Assembly: GCA_934444485.1 (NCBI GenBank)
Contig: CAKSCN010000012.1
Location: forward strand, 1-27,146
Reading direction: 5' to 3'
DNA length: 27,146 nucleotides
Origin: an uncultured Eubacteriales bacterium
Lineage (GTDB): Bacteria > Bacillota > Clostridia > Oscillospirales > CAG-382
Position 1 is the first letter of the stretch; the number at the start of each line of letters is the position of its first letter. Positions 14,984 through 22,224 of this stretch are shown one piece after another. Position numbers and translations under genes: made by a program. The notes beneath the pieces are model-generated. The model was not told where the DNA came from. It saw only the letters and a list, made by a program, of their open reading frames with translations, and did not search any database.

Positions 14984-15018
14984 CAAACACGCTTTTTTTG
15001 AAATCCGACAGTAATAAA

Positions 15019-15027
15019 TCACAAAAA
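15019..15027. promoter_or_regulatory. Candidate AraC half-site at the GRE-C promoter
   Basis: TCACAAAAA begins exactly 23 bases before the -35 box, as at the GRE-B promoter. Inferred operator. Confidence 0.45.
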
Positions 15028-15041
15028 CGTAGCGTTTCACA

Positions 15042-15069
15042 TTTACATTTTCCGACGGCAAAGTATAAT
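15042..15069 (+). promoter_or_regulatory. Promoter of GRE-C
   Basis: TTTACA at 15042-15047 and TATAAT at 15064-15069 with a 16-base spacer, 33 bases before the start codon. The -35 context TTTACATT is shared with the GRE-B promoter. Confidence 0.8.
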
Positions 15070-15102
15070 GAAGACGTAAAATTTCATTATCGGAGGAAAA
15101 CC

Positions 15103-17226
15103 ATGACAGAGAGAATTGAAAAGCTCACAGAGCTTACCCTTAGTGGGGAAATGTATGTAAATCCCGTGAAAACCGAGTTTGACGTCAAAGACCTTCTTTT
15201 GCCGAGGGAAAAGTGCGACGTAAAAAGACTTTGCGAATATATCATAAACCAAGAGCCGAAAATCACGGAGTACTCGCGTTTTACCGGCTTCTTTCGCTTT
15301 GACGGCTCCGTGGTCGGCGACGCCTTCAACAGAGGAGGCTACCGTGAAACACAGGCAATTCTCATGAAGAACTTCTACTGTAAAAACATAGACGGCATCT
15401 CGACAAACGAGTGGCAGCACGCAACAGCCGACTATAAAAGGGTGTTGGAAAAGGGAATTGTCGGCATCATCGGGGAAATAGACGACTCGATATCAAAGCA
15501 TGCAAAACAAGAAGAAATCGATTACCTTGAGTCGCTGAAAAAGGTTGCGGAAGCGTTTATTGCATGGGGAGAAAAGTGTTCGGAAAGAGTTTCCGAATTT
15601 GCGGAGAGGGTGAAAAAAGCGGAACATCGGGAAAATCTCGAAAGACTTTCGGCGGCTCTTCTGAAGGTGCCGAAAACCAAACCGTCGTCCTTTTACGAAG
15701 CTGTGCTTGCGATATACATCTGCTACAGTGCGGATCCCGACAGCGTGGGAACGCTTGACAGATATCTTGCGCCTTTTTATGAAAAGGATCTCGCCGACGG
15801 CACTCTGACACGTGACGAAGCAAAACAATACCTGCAGGAGCTTTTCTTAATGCTCCAGGCGAAAACGAGTGTAAACAGCCCCAATTTCACACGAGGCGGA
15901 GAGTCGCATTTCTGCATCGGGGGATATCTTCCGAACGGCGAAGACGCCTTTTGCGATATTTCCCGACTTATCGTGGAAAGCCTTGCCGAGCTTCCGATAT
16001 TCTGTCCGCAGATAACGCTGAGGTGGACAGAGAAAACTCCGCACGAGGTGTTCCGCTTTGTCCTTGATACCGAAAGACACGACAGGTATAAGCGTTTTGC
16101 TTTTACAAATGACGAAAAGCGTTTGAAGTGTTACACCGAAATATGCGGCATTCCCTTTGAGACGGCGACCGGCTATACAACGGTCGGATGCAACGAGCCT
16201 GCGTTTCTCGGTTCGATAACAGGCGGTAATTCAAAGGGCAACATACTTCGATGTGTTACCGACCTTTTCCGTGACGACTCCGAAAAGCTTGCCGAGTGTG
16301 CCGACTTCGACGAGTTCTTCGCATTGTTTGAGAAAAAGCTCTGTGAGACCATGGATATAATATGCGATTACGACGATAAATACAATCTTATCCGTGCAAG
16401 AGACACCGACTATGTTTCAAGTCTTTTCTTCAACGGCTGTATCGAGAATGCGCTGAGCCTCACAAAGGGCGGCGGCAGGGTTGCGATAGCGTCTCCCATG
16501 CTTCTCGGAATTACGAACGTTATCGATTCTCTTATTGTTGTGAAGCAGTTTGTTTTCGATGAGAAAAGGGTTGCGATGACCGACCTTATCGCAGCGCTTA
16601 ACGCCGACTGGAAAGGTTTCGAAGAGCTTCGTGAAACGATTATCAAAACAGGACATTTCTTCGGCAACGACGACGAGACGTCAAATTCGGTCGCACGGCG
16701 GTTTTATGACAGTATGTACCGTTACCTCAAGGATAAAACCAATGTTTTCGGCTATCACTTCCTTATAGGCGATCTTGTCGGCTACAATGACCACCACCGA
16801 CAGTTAGGAACTATAACCGCAGCCACTCCCGACGGCAGACGCTCGGGCGATATGCTGAAATTCGGCTTCGGTCAGAGCGAGGGCAGAGACAGGAGCGGAC
16901 TCACGGCTCTTCTCAATTCGCTTGCCAAGGCGGACCCTCACGCCATAGCCTGCGGTTCGACAGTCACGAATATATCTCTCGACGCCGAGCTTGTCGGAAA
17001 CGACGAGAGCTTTGAGAAGCTTGTTTATCTTTTCGAGACCTACTTCAAAAACGGCGGAGTTCATTTTCAGCTCACCTATGTGTCAAAGGAAGATTTGCTG
17101 AACGCAAAGAAAACTCCGGAAAACTACGCTAATCTCCGTGTCAGAGTGACGGGCTTTTCCGACTATTTCGTGAGACTTTCCGAGGGTATGCAGAACGATA
17201 TAATCAAAAGGACGGAGCAGAGATAA
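15103..17226 (+). CDS. Glycyl radical enzyme (GRE-C) with GCNEP active-site motif
   Basis: A 707-residue GRE. The catalytic cysteine is Cys363 in TVGCNEP, with Glu365 two residues on, the arrangement of the GCVE-type dehydratase/lyase group where this Glu acts as base. The glycyl-radical motif RVTGFSDYF holds Gly684, 23 residues from the end, preceded by ATPDGRRSGD (about 576-585). This is compatible with a radical dehydratase or C-X lyase on a hydroxylated substrate, but the particular substrate is not readable. The ATG follows GGAGG by 6 bases. The stop overlaps the start of a decayed activase (TAATG), showing that a dedicated activase was once co-translated. It is divergent from AraC2, its likely activator. 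Confidence 0.95.
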   Translation: MTERIEKLTELTLSGEMYVNPVKTEFDVKDLLLPREKCDVKRLCEYIINQEPKITEYSRFTGFFRFDGSVVGDAFNRGGYRETQAILMKNFYCKNIDGISTNEWQHATADYKRVLEKGIVGIIGEIDDSISKHAKQEEIDYLESLKKVAEAFIAWGEKCSERVSEFAERVKKAEHRENLERLSAALLKVPKTKPSSFYEAVLAIYICYSADPDSVGTLDRYLAPFYEKDLADGTLTRDEAKQYLQELFLMLQAKTSVNSPNFTRGGESHFCIGGYLPNGEDAFCDISRLIVESLAELPIFCPQITLRWTEKTPHEVFRFVLDTERHDRYKRFAFTNDEKRLKCYTEICGIPFETATGYTTVGCNEPAFLGSITGGNSKGNILRCVTDLFRDDSEKLAECADFDEFFALFEKKLCETMDIICDYDDKYNLIRARDTDYVSSLFFNGCIENALSLTKGGGRVAIASPMLLGITNVIDSLIVVKQFVFDEKRVAMTDLIAALNADWKGFEELRETIIKTGHFFGNDDETSNSVARRFYDSMYRYLKDKTNVFGYHFLIGDLVGYNDHHRQLGTITAATPDGRRSGDMLKFGFGQSEGRDRSGLTALLNSLAKADPHAIACGSTVTNISLDAELVGNDESFEKLVYLFETYFKNGGVHFQLTYVSKEDLLNAKKTPENYANLRVRVTGFSDYFVRLSEGMQNDIIKRTEQR

Positions 17227-17426
17227 TGCTTGAAAGTGCAGGAAATTCCGCAACAATATTCGATATTCAAAGAGCATCTTTCCTTGATGGTCCGGGCACT
17301 CGGACAACTGTATTTTTTCAATAGGGCAATCTTCGCTGCGCATGGTGTCATAACCCGGAAAGCCAAAAGGCAGTGTCGGAGATGCTTTTTGATGAGTCAA
17401 AGCGTACCGGAAGCGGCATATGGCAT
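17226..17426 (+). pseudogene. Decayed GRE-activating enzyme behind GRE-C
   Basis: The first about 66 codons align without gaps to the intact activase at 22221 (shared IFDIQR, DGPG, RTTVF, NLRCAWCHNPESQKAV, EMLFD). Codon 33 is TAG (17322-17324) where the intact gene has Gly33. Cys34, first ligand of the radical-SAM CxxxCxxC, is Gly. Cys60, Cys63 and Cys66 of the ferredoxin-like insert are Arg, Ser and Trp. Cys38 and Cys41 remain. After about codon 66 similarity stops and the IclR promoter begins; the remaining three quarters of the gene are gone. Many differences from the intact gene are synonymous, so the copy was probably once under selection and is not a recent duplicate. It cannot make an active enzyme. 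Confidence 0.93.
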
Positions 17427-17438
17427 GGGAAGATTAGT

Positions 17439-17468
17439 CGAAAAAATTTTCTTAAAAATTTCGTTTTG
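17439..17468 (+). terminator. Weak AT-rich terminator after the activase remnant
   Basis: CGAAA (17439-17443) and TTTCG (17459-17463) can pair around an A/T-rich interior, followed by TTTTG. It would separate the GRE-C transcript from the IclR promoter; the stem is weak. Confidence 0.3.
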
Positions 17469-17471
17469 CTC

Positions 17472-17500
17472 TTGACATTCCACATATAGTATGCTATACT
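17472..17500 (+). promoter_or_regulatory. Promoter of the IclR-GRE-D operon
   Basis: TTGACA at 17472-17477 and TATACT at 17495-17500 with a 17-base spacer: near-consensus. Its spacer and -10 are covered by two palindromes. Confidence 0.85.
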
Positions 17501-17508
17501 GTATACAG
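17485..17508. promoter_or_regulatory. Double palindrome over the -10 region, candidate IclR operator
   Basis: TATAG (17485-17489) and CTATA (17494-17498) form an inverted repeat around TATG, directly followed by the perfect palindrome CTGTATACAG (17499-17508). A repressor bound here would block the promoter; the first gene encodes an IclR protein, so autoregulation is likely. Confidence 0.55.
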
Positions 17509-17530
17509 AATGATTTACATGGAGGAAAAG

Positions 17531-18295
17531 ATGGAAAACAAATACTCGGCGCCAGCAGTCGAAAGGATGCTTGTGATCATTGAGCTTCTCGCAAAAGCAG
17601 ATATCGGATATTCGATAAATGAAATTGCAAGGCTCACGGAAAGTCCCGTTAACTCGGTGTACAGGATATGTTCCGTTATGCGCGATAACGGATATCTGGT
17701 GAACGATTCGGAAAGCGGTCACTATGTTCTCGGCAGCAAATTTTACTTTATCGGGAAAGCGGCGGAACGTCATATGACGCTGAACAATGTTGCAAAACCT
17801 GTTCTCGACTGCCTTACTCTCAAAACCGGAGAAACATCTCAGCTCATTATGATACACGGCGACCGCGCGGTGATTCAGCTTCAGTCAGAAACGACAAACC
17901 CCATACGTATACATGCCGAAACCTGCTCTTTGATTCTGCCGCACTGTTCAGCGGCGGGAAAGGCGATTCTTGCATTTGCGGAGGAGGATGAGCTTAAAAA
18001 ATTTCTCGGTGTACCTCTCGACCCACTCACGCAGAATACAATTTCCGATCCGGTTAAGCTCCGAGACGAGCTTGCCGATATCCGTAAAAACGGAATTGCT
18101 TATGATCGCGAGGAATATATGAACGGACTTCGTTGCATAGGCGCACCGGTGTTTGACGGAGAGGGAAAATGCGTTGCCGGCATCGACGTTATGTTCCCGG
18201 TCTACCGATTCTCGAGAGAAATTGAAGAAAATGTTGTACCGCTTGTAAAAAAAGCCGCCGAGGAAATTTCGCACGGACTCGGATATGATGGATAA
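17531..18295 (+). CDS. IclR-family transcription regulator of the GRE-D operon
   Basis: A 254-residue regulator with an N-terminal winged helix-turn-helix (about residues 8-70: APAVERMLVIIELLAK, then SINEIARLTESPVNSVYRI) and a C-terminal IclR effector-binding domain (about 75-250), including ILPHCSAAGKAILAF (about 137-151) and RCIGAPVFDGEGKCVAGIDV (about 203-222). Such proteins sense small catabolic substrates and usually repress degradation operons until the substrate is present. GGAGG lies 5 bases before the chosen ATG. It is the first gene of a same-strand series with 16-36-base gaps, and the operon promoter carries palindromes suited to autoregulation. Confidence 0.95.
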   Translation: MENKYSAPAVERMLVIIELLAKADIGYSINEIARLTESPVNSVYRICSVMRDNGYLVNDSESGHYVLGSKFYFIGKAAERHMTLNNVAKPVLDCLTLKTGETSQLIMIHGDRAVIQLQSETTNPIRIHAETCSLILPHCSAAGKAILAFAEEDELKKFLGVPLDPLTQNTISDPVKLRDELADIRKNGIAYDREEYMNGLRCIGAPVFDGEGKCVAGIDVMFPVYRFSREIEENVVPLVKKAAEEISHGLGYDG

Positions 18296-18311
18296 TAAGG
18301 GAGGAAAAACC

Positions 18312-19295
18312 ATGCACTACGAACCGCTCAGACCAAACAGAATGTACGGCTCTCCGGAACCGTATGAATTTACACACGGCGACGGAAGCGTCTGCGTCTA
18401 TGACAGAAAGACACTTGACTTTGTAAAAGAGATAAAGGTCGGCACAAAGCCCGACTGCCATGCGGTTTCCGGCGACGGAAGATATCTTTATATTGCCTGC
18501 TTCGAGGGTCTTTATTGCATAGGAATAAAAAGCCTTGAGGTTGAAAAAATAGTCGATACCGGAAAAATCTACGCCACAAATGTTCTTCCCGACGGAAACA
18601 CGCTGCTTGTACACGACCTCGAGGGCGGAGTGCAGGTAATAGAAAACATAAATGACATGGAAAAAATCCGTGTTGCTTTCAGAACTCAGGTGTTGCCGGA
18701 GAGAAAATTCCGTTCCGAAATCGGCGGTAAGGGTAATTTTATAGATAAGGACAGATTTTATCTCTGTGCCGGATGGCGTTCCGCAAAGCTGTATCTGCTT
18801 GATGCCGCAAATAACTTTGAACCGTCGATATTCATTGATTATGACGAAAGACTTTCCGGAAGCGACGATCTCGTTCTTTCACACGACAAGAAAAGGGCAT
18901 ATACAGCTTGCCACAGAGGAAATGAAAACCGTGCCTATGTCGCCGTAATTGATGTAGAAAAGTGCGAGATTCTGAAGCTTATCCCGACGGGAGTCGGAAG
19001 CTGCGGACTTACCATGACATGCGACGAGAGGTACGTTATAGCCTCTAACGACGGCGACGATTCCATATCGGTCATCGACACCGTAACCGATGAGGTTGTT
19101 AATACTCCGTGTGCGAGAGAGGGCTTCGAAAAGCTTGGCATCACAGGGTACATTCAGGGAATAAGCTGTGACACGGACGATTCAATCTATGTTTACGGCT
19201 GTTACGGCAACGGTGCAATCGTAAGATTTATGGATATAGTAAACTCAAACAGTTACGAAATAAGCTACCCCACCGAAAAATATTCTTCAAAGTAA
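18312..19295 (+). CDS. Cytoplasmic beta-propeller protein (YVTN-like), function unknown
   Basis: A 327-residue protein without signal peptide or membrane segment. Repeated strand units with the pattern x-D-G-R/N-x-L-Y-I/V occur throughout, for example VSGDGRYLYIACFEG (about 54-68), NVLPDGNTLLVHD (about 92-104), HDKKRAYTACHRG (about 193-205), TCDERYVIASNDGDDSISVID (about 236-256) and SCDTDDSIYVYGCYGNG (about 281-297). This indicates a WD40/YVTN-type propeller, probably six or seven blades. Relatives include lactonases and electron-transfer propellers, but no catalytic set can be recognised. Its place between IclR and an SDR/GRE pair suggests a step on the same substrate, such as lactone opening, or a binding role; this is inference. 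GGGAGG precedes the ATG. Confidence 0.8.
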   Translation: MHYEPLRPNRMYGSPEPYEFTHGDGSVCVYDRKTLDFVKEIKVGTKPDCHAVSGDGRYLYIACFEGLYCIGIKSLEVEKIVDTGKIYATNVLPDGNTLLVHDLEGGVQVIENINDMEKIRVAFRTQVLPERKFRSEIGGKGNFIDKDRFYLCAGWRSAKLYLLDAANNFEPSIFIDYDERLSGSDDLVLSHDKKRAYTACHRGNENRAYVAVIDVEKCEILKLIPTGVGSCGLTMTCDERYVIASNDGDDSISVIDTVTDEVVNTPCAREGFEKLGITGYIQGISCDTDDSIYVYGCYGNGAIVRFMDIVNSNSYEISYPTEKYSSK

Positions 19296-19317
19296 GAAGC
19301 AAACAGGAGGAATTATA

Positions 19318-20019
19318 ATGAAAACAGTGCTTATTACAGGAGCAACCAGCGGATACGGACTTGAAACCGCAAAGGTGTTTAAGAGAAACGGATATATTAC
19401 CCTCATTGCATCAAGAAACTCCGAAAAGGTCGAAAAGTGCATCAAAGAATTTGGGTTTGATAAGGGCTATACCCTTGATGTCACCGATTTTGACGGTTGG
19501 GTAAAGCTGAAAGAAGAGGTCGTGAGAGATTACGGACACCTCGACGTTCTCGTCAATAACGCCGGAGCCGGAATCAGTATTGTCAACACGGTCGATCAGA
19601 CAAGGGAAAATATCGATGCGATAATAGCACTAAATCTCACAAGCTCCATTTACGGTTCAAAGGTTTTTGCACCGGTAATGATTGACCGAAGAGATGGTGT
19701 GATAATCAATATTTCCTCGATTTGCGCTCGCCATCAGTGGGCGTCGTGGACGGTTTACGGATGTGCAAAGGCGGGTCTTCTCAGCTTCTCAAAGGGACTT
19801 TATGCCGAACTGAGACCGTACGGAATAAGGGTTTCCTGTATCATGCCGGGACAAGCAAGTACCGGATTTCAGAGAGGCTCGGGGATCGGCGAGGTAGTCG
19901 AGTCCCTCCGTGCGGAAGATATCGCAAACGCCGTGTGGTATTGCGCATCTCAGCCGAAAGAGGTCGTAATTGAGGAAATTACGGTTTGGGGAACATCACA
20001 GGATGTTCAGCCTCTTTGA
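19318..20019 (+). CDS. Short-chain dehydrogenase/reductase
   Basis: A 233-residue classical SDR. The nucleotide-binding TGATSGYG is at residues 7-14, NNAG at 80-83, the catalytic Ser in NISS (133/134), and Tyr147-x-x-x-Lys151 in VYGCAKAG. LIASRN after the second strand has Arg rather than Asp at the cofactor-selecting site, which leans toward NADP(H). The family oxidises or reduces alcohol/carbonyl groups. Located 22 bases after the propeller gene and 36 bases before GRE-D, it probably oxidises or reduces the substrate or product of GRE-D. AGGAGG is 7 bases before the ATG. Substrate unknown. Confidence 0.94.
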   Translation: MKTVLITGATSGYGLETAKVFKRNGYITLIASRNSEKVEKCIKEFGFDKGYTLDVTDFDGWVKLKEEVVRDYGHLDVLVNNAGAGISIVNTVDQTRENIDAIIALNLTSSIYGSKVFAPVMIDRRDGVIINISSICARHQWASWTVYGCAKAGLLSFSKGLYAELRPYGIRVSCIMPGQASTGFQRGSGIGEVVESLRAEDIANAVWYCASQPKEVVIEEITVWGTSQDVQPL

Positions 20020-20055
20020 TATGGACGATAGCTCTGCAAAGGAGGTCTGATAAGC

Positions 20056-22224
20056 ATGAAAACACTTCGTGAGGTTGAACCGTTCGCATACGGTTATATG
20101 AATGCCGATTGCGACGACGTTGGATGCCGTATCGCAAACGGACTCCGAGAATATGCCCGCTTTGTTCCGCTTGAGATTGACGGAAACGGTCTGTATGTAA
20201 CGATAAAGGACCGGAGAAATCCCTCGTTCGGTGCGGTTTACGCCTGCAATACGGGTATATCGGCAAGTAAGGTCGGATTTGAAAAAAGCATGGAGGAAAA
20301 TCCCGGGATTGCGGACGAAATACGCAGTGCCATGGATTATATGCTTCCTCTCGACACGAGTACCGCACTTGAAGCCGTAATACCTGATGATTGGCGCAAG
20401 CTCAAGGGCGACATTCCCTGCGAAAACGGCAAAAAAGTACGTGTTTGTTGGGGCGGAACATGGATAGGTCACGGAAATCCGGACTACCATATGCTTCTGC
20501 ACATGGGTACTGCCGGACTTCGCACAAGGGTGGCTCTCGGGAGAAAAGTAAACCCCGGCAAGGAAGCTTTCTATGAGTCTCTCTCAATGTCTCTCGATGC
20601 ACTTGATATACTCGGCGAGCGTGCTCGCAAATTGGCGTATTCTCTGGGGAAAAAAGAGATTGCAGAGGCGTTTGAGAATGTCCCGAAGAACGAACCGCGG
20701 AATTTCCGCGAAGCGTGTCTTATGTTCTGGCTTGTTTTCATATTTGACGGTGTGGACTCGCCCGGTCGGTTCGACTACACAATGGACGATTACTGCACAC
20801 GCTGTACCGAGAAGGAAAGAACGGAGTATATGGAGGGTCTGTGGCAACTTTTCAAGGGTATACGCGCATGGAATCTCTGTATAGGCGGAAGTGACGAGAA
20901 AGGCGGTTATTTTTCCAACGTCATAACGGAGGATGTTCTCCGTATTGCGAGAAAATATAAGTACAACACGCCAAATATCACAATGCGTATAAGCTCAGCA
21001 ACGCCGGACAAACTTCTTGCCGAGGCGGCGAAAACCATAGCTACGGGAATAGGCATGCCGGCACTCTACAACGACGAATGCGTATGCCCGGCACTCGAGG
21101 ATCTCGGCATAACACCTGTTGACGCACATAACTATTGCATGAACGGATGCAATCAGATAGACATATTCGGAAAGTCGCACATGGGACTTGAGGACGGTGA
21201 GCTTAGCCTTGCAAAATGCCTTGAATTTGCCCTTCACAACGGAAAATGTGCGCTTTCAAACGAAAAATTCGGAATTGACGTTGGAGATGCGACGGACTTT
21301 GAAACTTTCGATGAGCTCTTTGCGGCATATAAGCGTGAGGTTGAGTATATGACTGACATTGTTGTCGAAATGTCGAATTACGCACAGAAGTTTTATGCCG
21401 AATATGCACCGAATCCGCTTCGCTCCAATCTGATCTGCGGATGCGTGGAAAAGGGACTCGACTATAAAAACGGCGGTCCGATTTACGGTCATGGGCAGAT
21501 TCTCGCCGAGGGTATAGCCGACACGGCGGACTCTCTTGCGGCACTTCGAGAGTATGTGTACAAGCGTAAAAAGTACACTCTTTCCGAGGTCGTTGCGGCT
21601 CTCGACTGCGATTTCGAGGGATACGACGAAATGCTTTTCGATTTTAAGTCGTTCCCAAAGTTCGGAAACGATGTCCCCGAGGTTGACGAGCTTTGCGCAA
21701 TGGTTGTCGGACACTTTTACTCGTACCTCGGCACTAAGCGTACCTTCCGAGGAGGTATATACGGAGGAGGGTGCAGTACATTCAACCGTGCGGCAATTTA
21801 CGGCGGCAGTGTTGGGGCGCTTCCGAGCGGCAAGAGAAGAAATTCGGATTTGTTTGCGGACAGTGTGGGTGCTGTGCCGGGTAACGATAAAAAAGGTCCT
21901 ACGGCGCTTCTCAACTCGGTTGTGCGTCAGCCGCAAAGACTTGCCAAAAGCGGTCATGTGCTGAACCTCAAGTTTACAAAAACGCTGTTTGCCACCGACG
22001 CCGGTGAGAATGCGTTTGCGAAGCTGGTAAGGACCTATTTTCAAAATGGCGGTCAACAGCTGTCTGTTTCGGTTGTGTCGGGTCAAGAACTCAGAGAGGC
22101 GCAGAAACATCCCGAAAAATACGGTAATCTCATCGTGCGTGTGGGTGGATACAGCGACTATTTTAACAATCTGTCCAAGGGATTGCAGGATAATATCATT
22201 GCAAGAACGGAGATGGAATTATGA
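20056..22224 (+). CDS. Glycyl radical enzyme (GRE-D) with unusual GCNQ active-site motif
   Basis: A 722-residue GRE. The glycyl-radical motif RVGGYSDYF has the radical Gly698, 24 residues before the end. The likely catalytic cysteine is Cys365 in YCMNGCNQ; Gln367 stands where GCVE-type enzymes have their catalytic Glu, and another Cys361 lies four residues before. The C-terminal half has a Gly-rich stretch YLGTKRTFRGGIYGGGCSTF (about 556-575) and the segment LPSGKRRNSDLFADS in place of the usual TPDGR block. So this is a divergent GRE, probably with a chemistry different from classic diol dehydratases. GGAGG is 10 bases before the ATG, and the stop overlaps the activase start (ATGA). Confidence 0.95.
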   Translation: MKTLREVEPFAYGYMNADCDDVGCRIANGLREYARFVPLEIDGNGLYVTIKDRRNPSFGAVYACNTGISASKVGFEKSMEENPGIADEIRSAMDYMLPLDTSTALEAVIPDDWRKLKGDIPCENGKKVRVCWGGTWIGHGNPDYHMLLHMGTAGLRTRVALGRKVNPGKEAFYESLSMSLDALDILGERARKLAYSLGKKEIAEAFENVPKNEPRNFREACLMFWLVFIFDGVDSPGRFDYTMDDYCTRCTEKERTEYMEGLWQLFKGIRAWNLCIGGSDEKGGYFSNVITEDVLRIARKYKYNTPNITMRISSATPDKLLAEAAKTIATGIGMPALYNDECVCPALEDLGITPVDAHNYCMNGCNQIDIFGKSHMGLEDGELSLAKCLEFALHNGKCALSNEKFGIDVGDATDFETFDELFAAYKREVEYMTDIVVEMSNYAQKFYAEYAPNPLRSNLICGCVEKGLDYKNGGPIYGHGQILAEGIADTADSLAALREYVYKRKKYTLSEVVAALDCDFEGYDEMLFDFKSFPKFGNDVPEVDELCAMVVGHFYSYLGTKRTFRGGIYGGGCSTFNRAAIYGGSVGALPSGKRRNSDLFADSVGAVPGNDKKGPTALLNSVVRQPQRLAKSGHVLNLKFTKTLFATDAGENAFAKLVRTYFQNGGQQLSVSVVSGQELREAQKHPEKYGNLIVRVGGYSDYFNNLSKGLQDNIIARTEMEL

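Noticed and set aside
17322..17324. In-frame TAG in the activase fragment read as pyrrolysine
   Set aside because: The fragment also lost a radical-SAM cysteine and three insert cysteines and lacks three quarters of the protein, so decay explains it; no pyl genes are visible.
21256..22110. Long - strand open frame (284 codons)
   Set aside because: Antisense shadow of GRE-D; no ribosome-binding site and no domain pattern.
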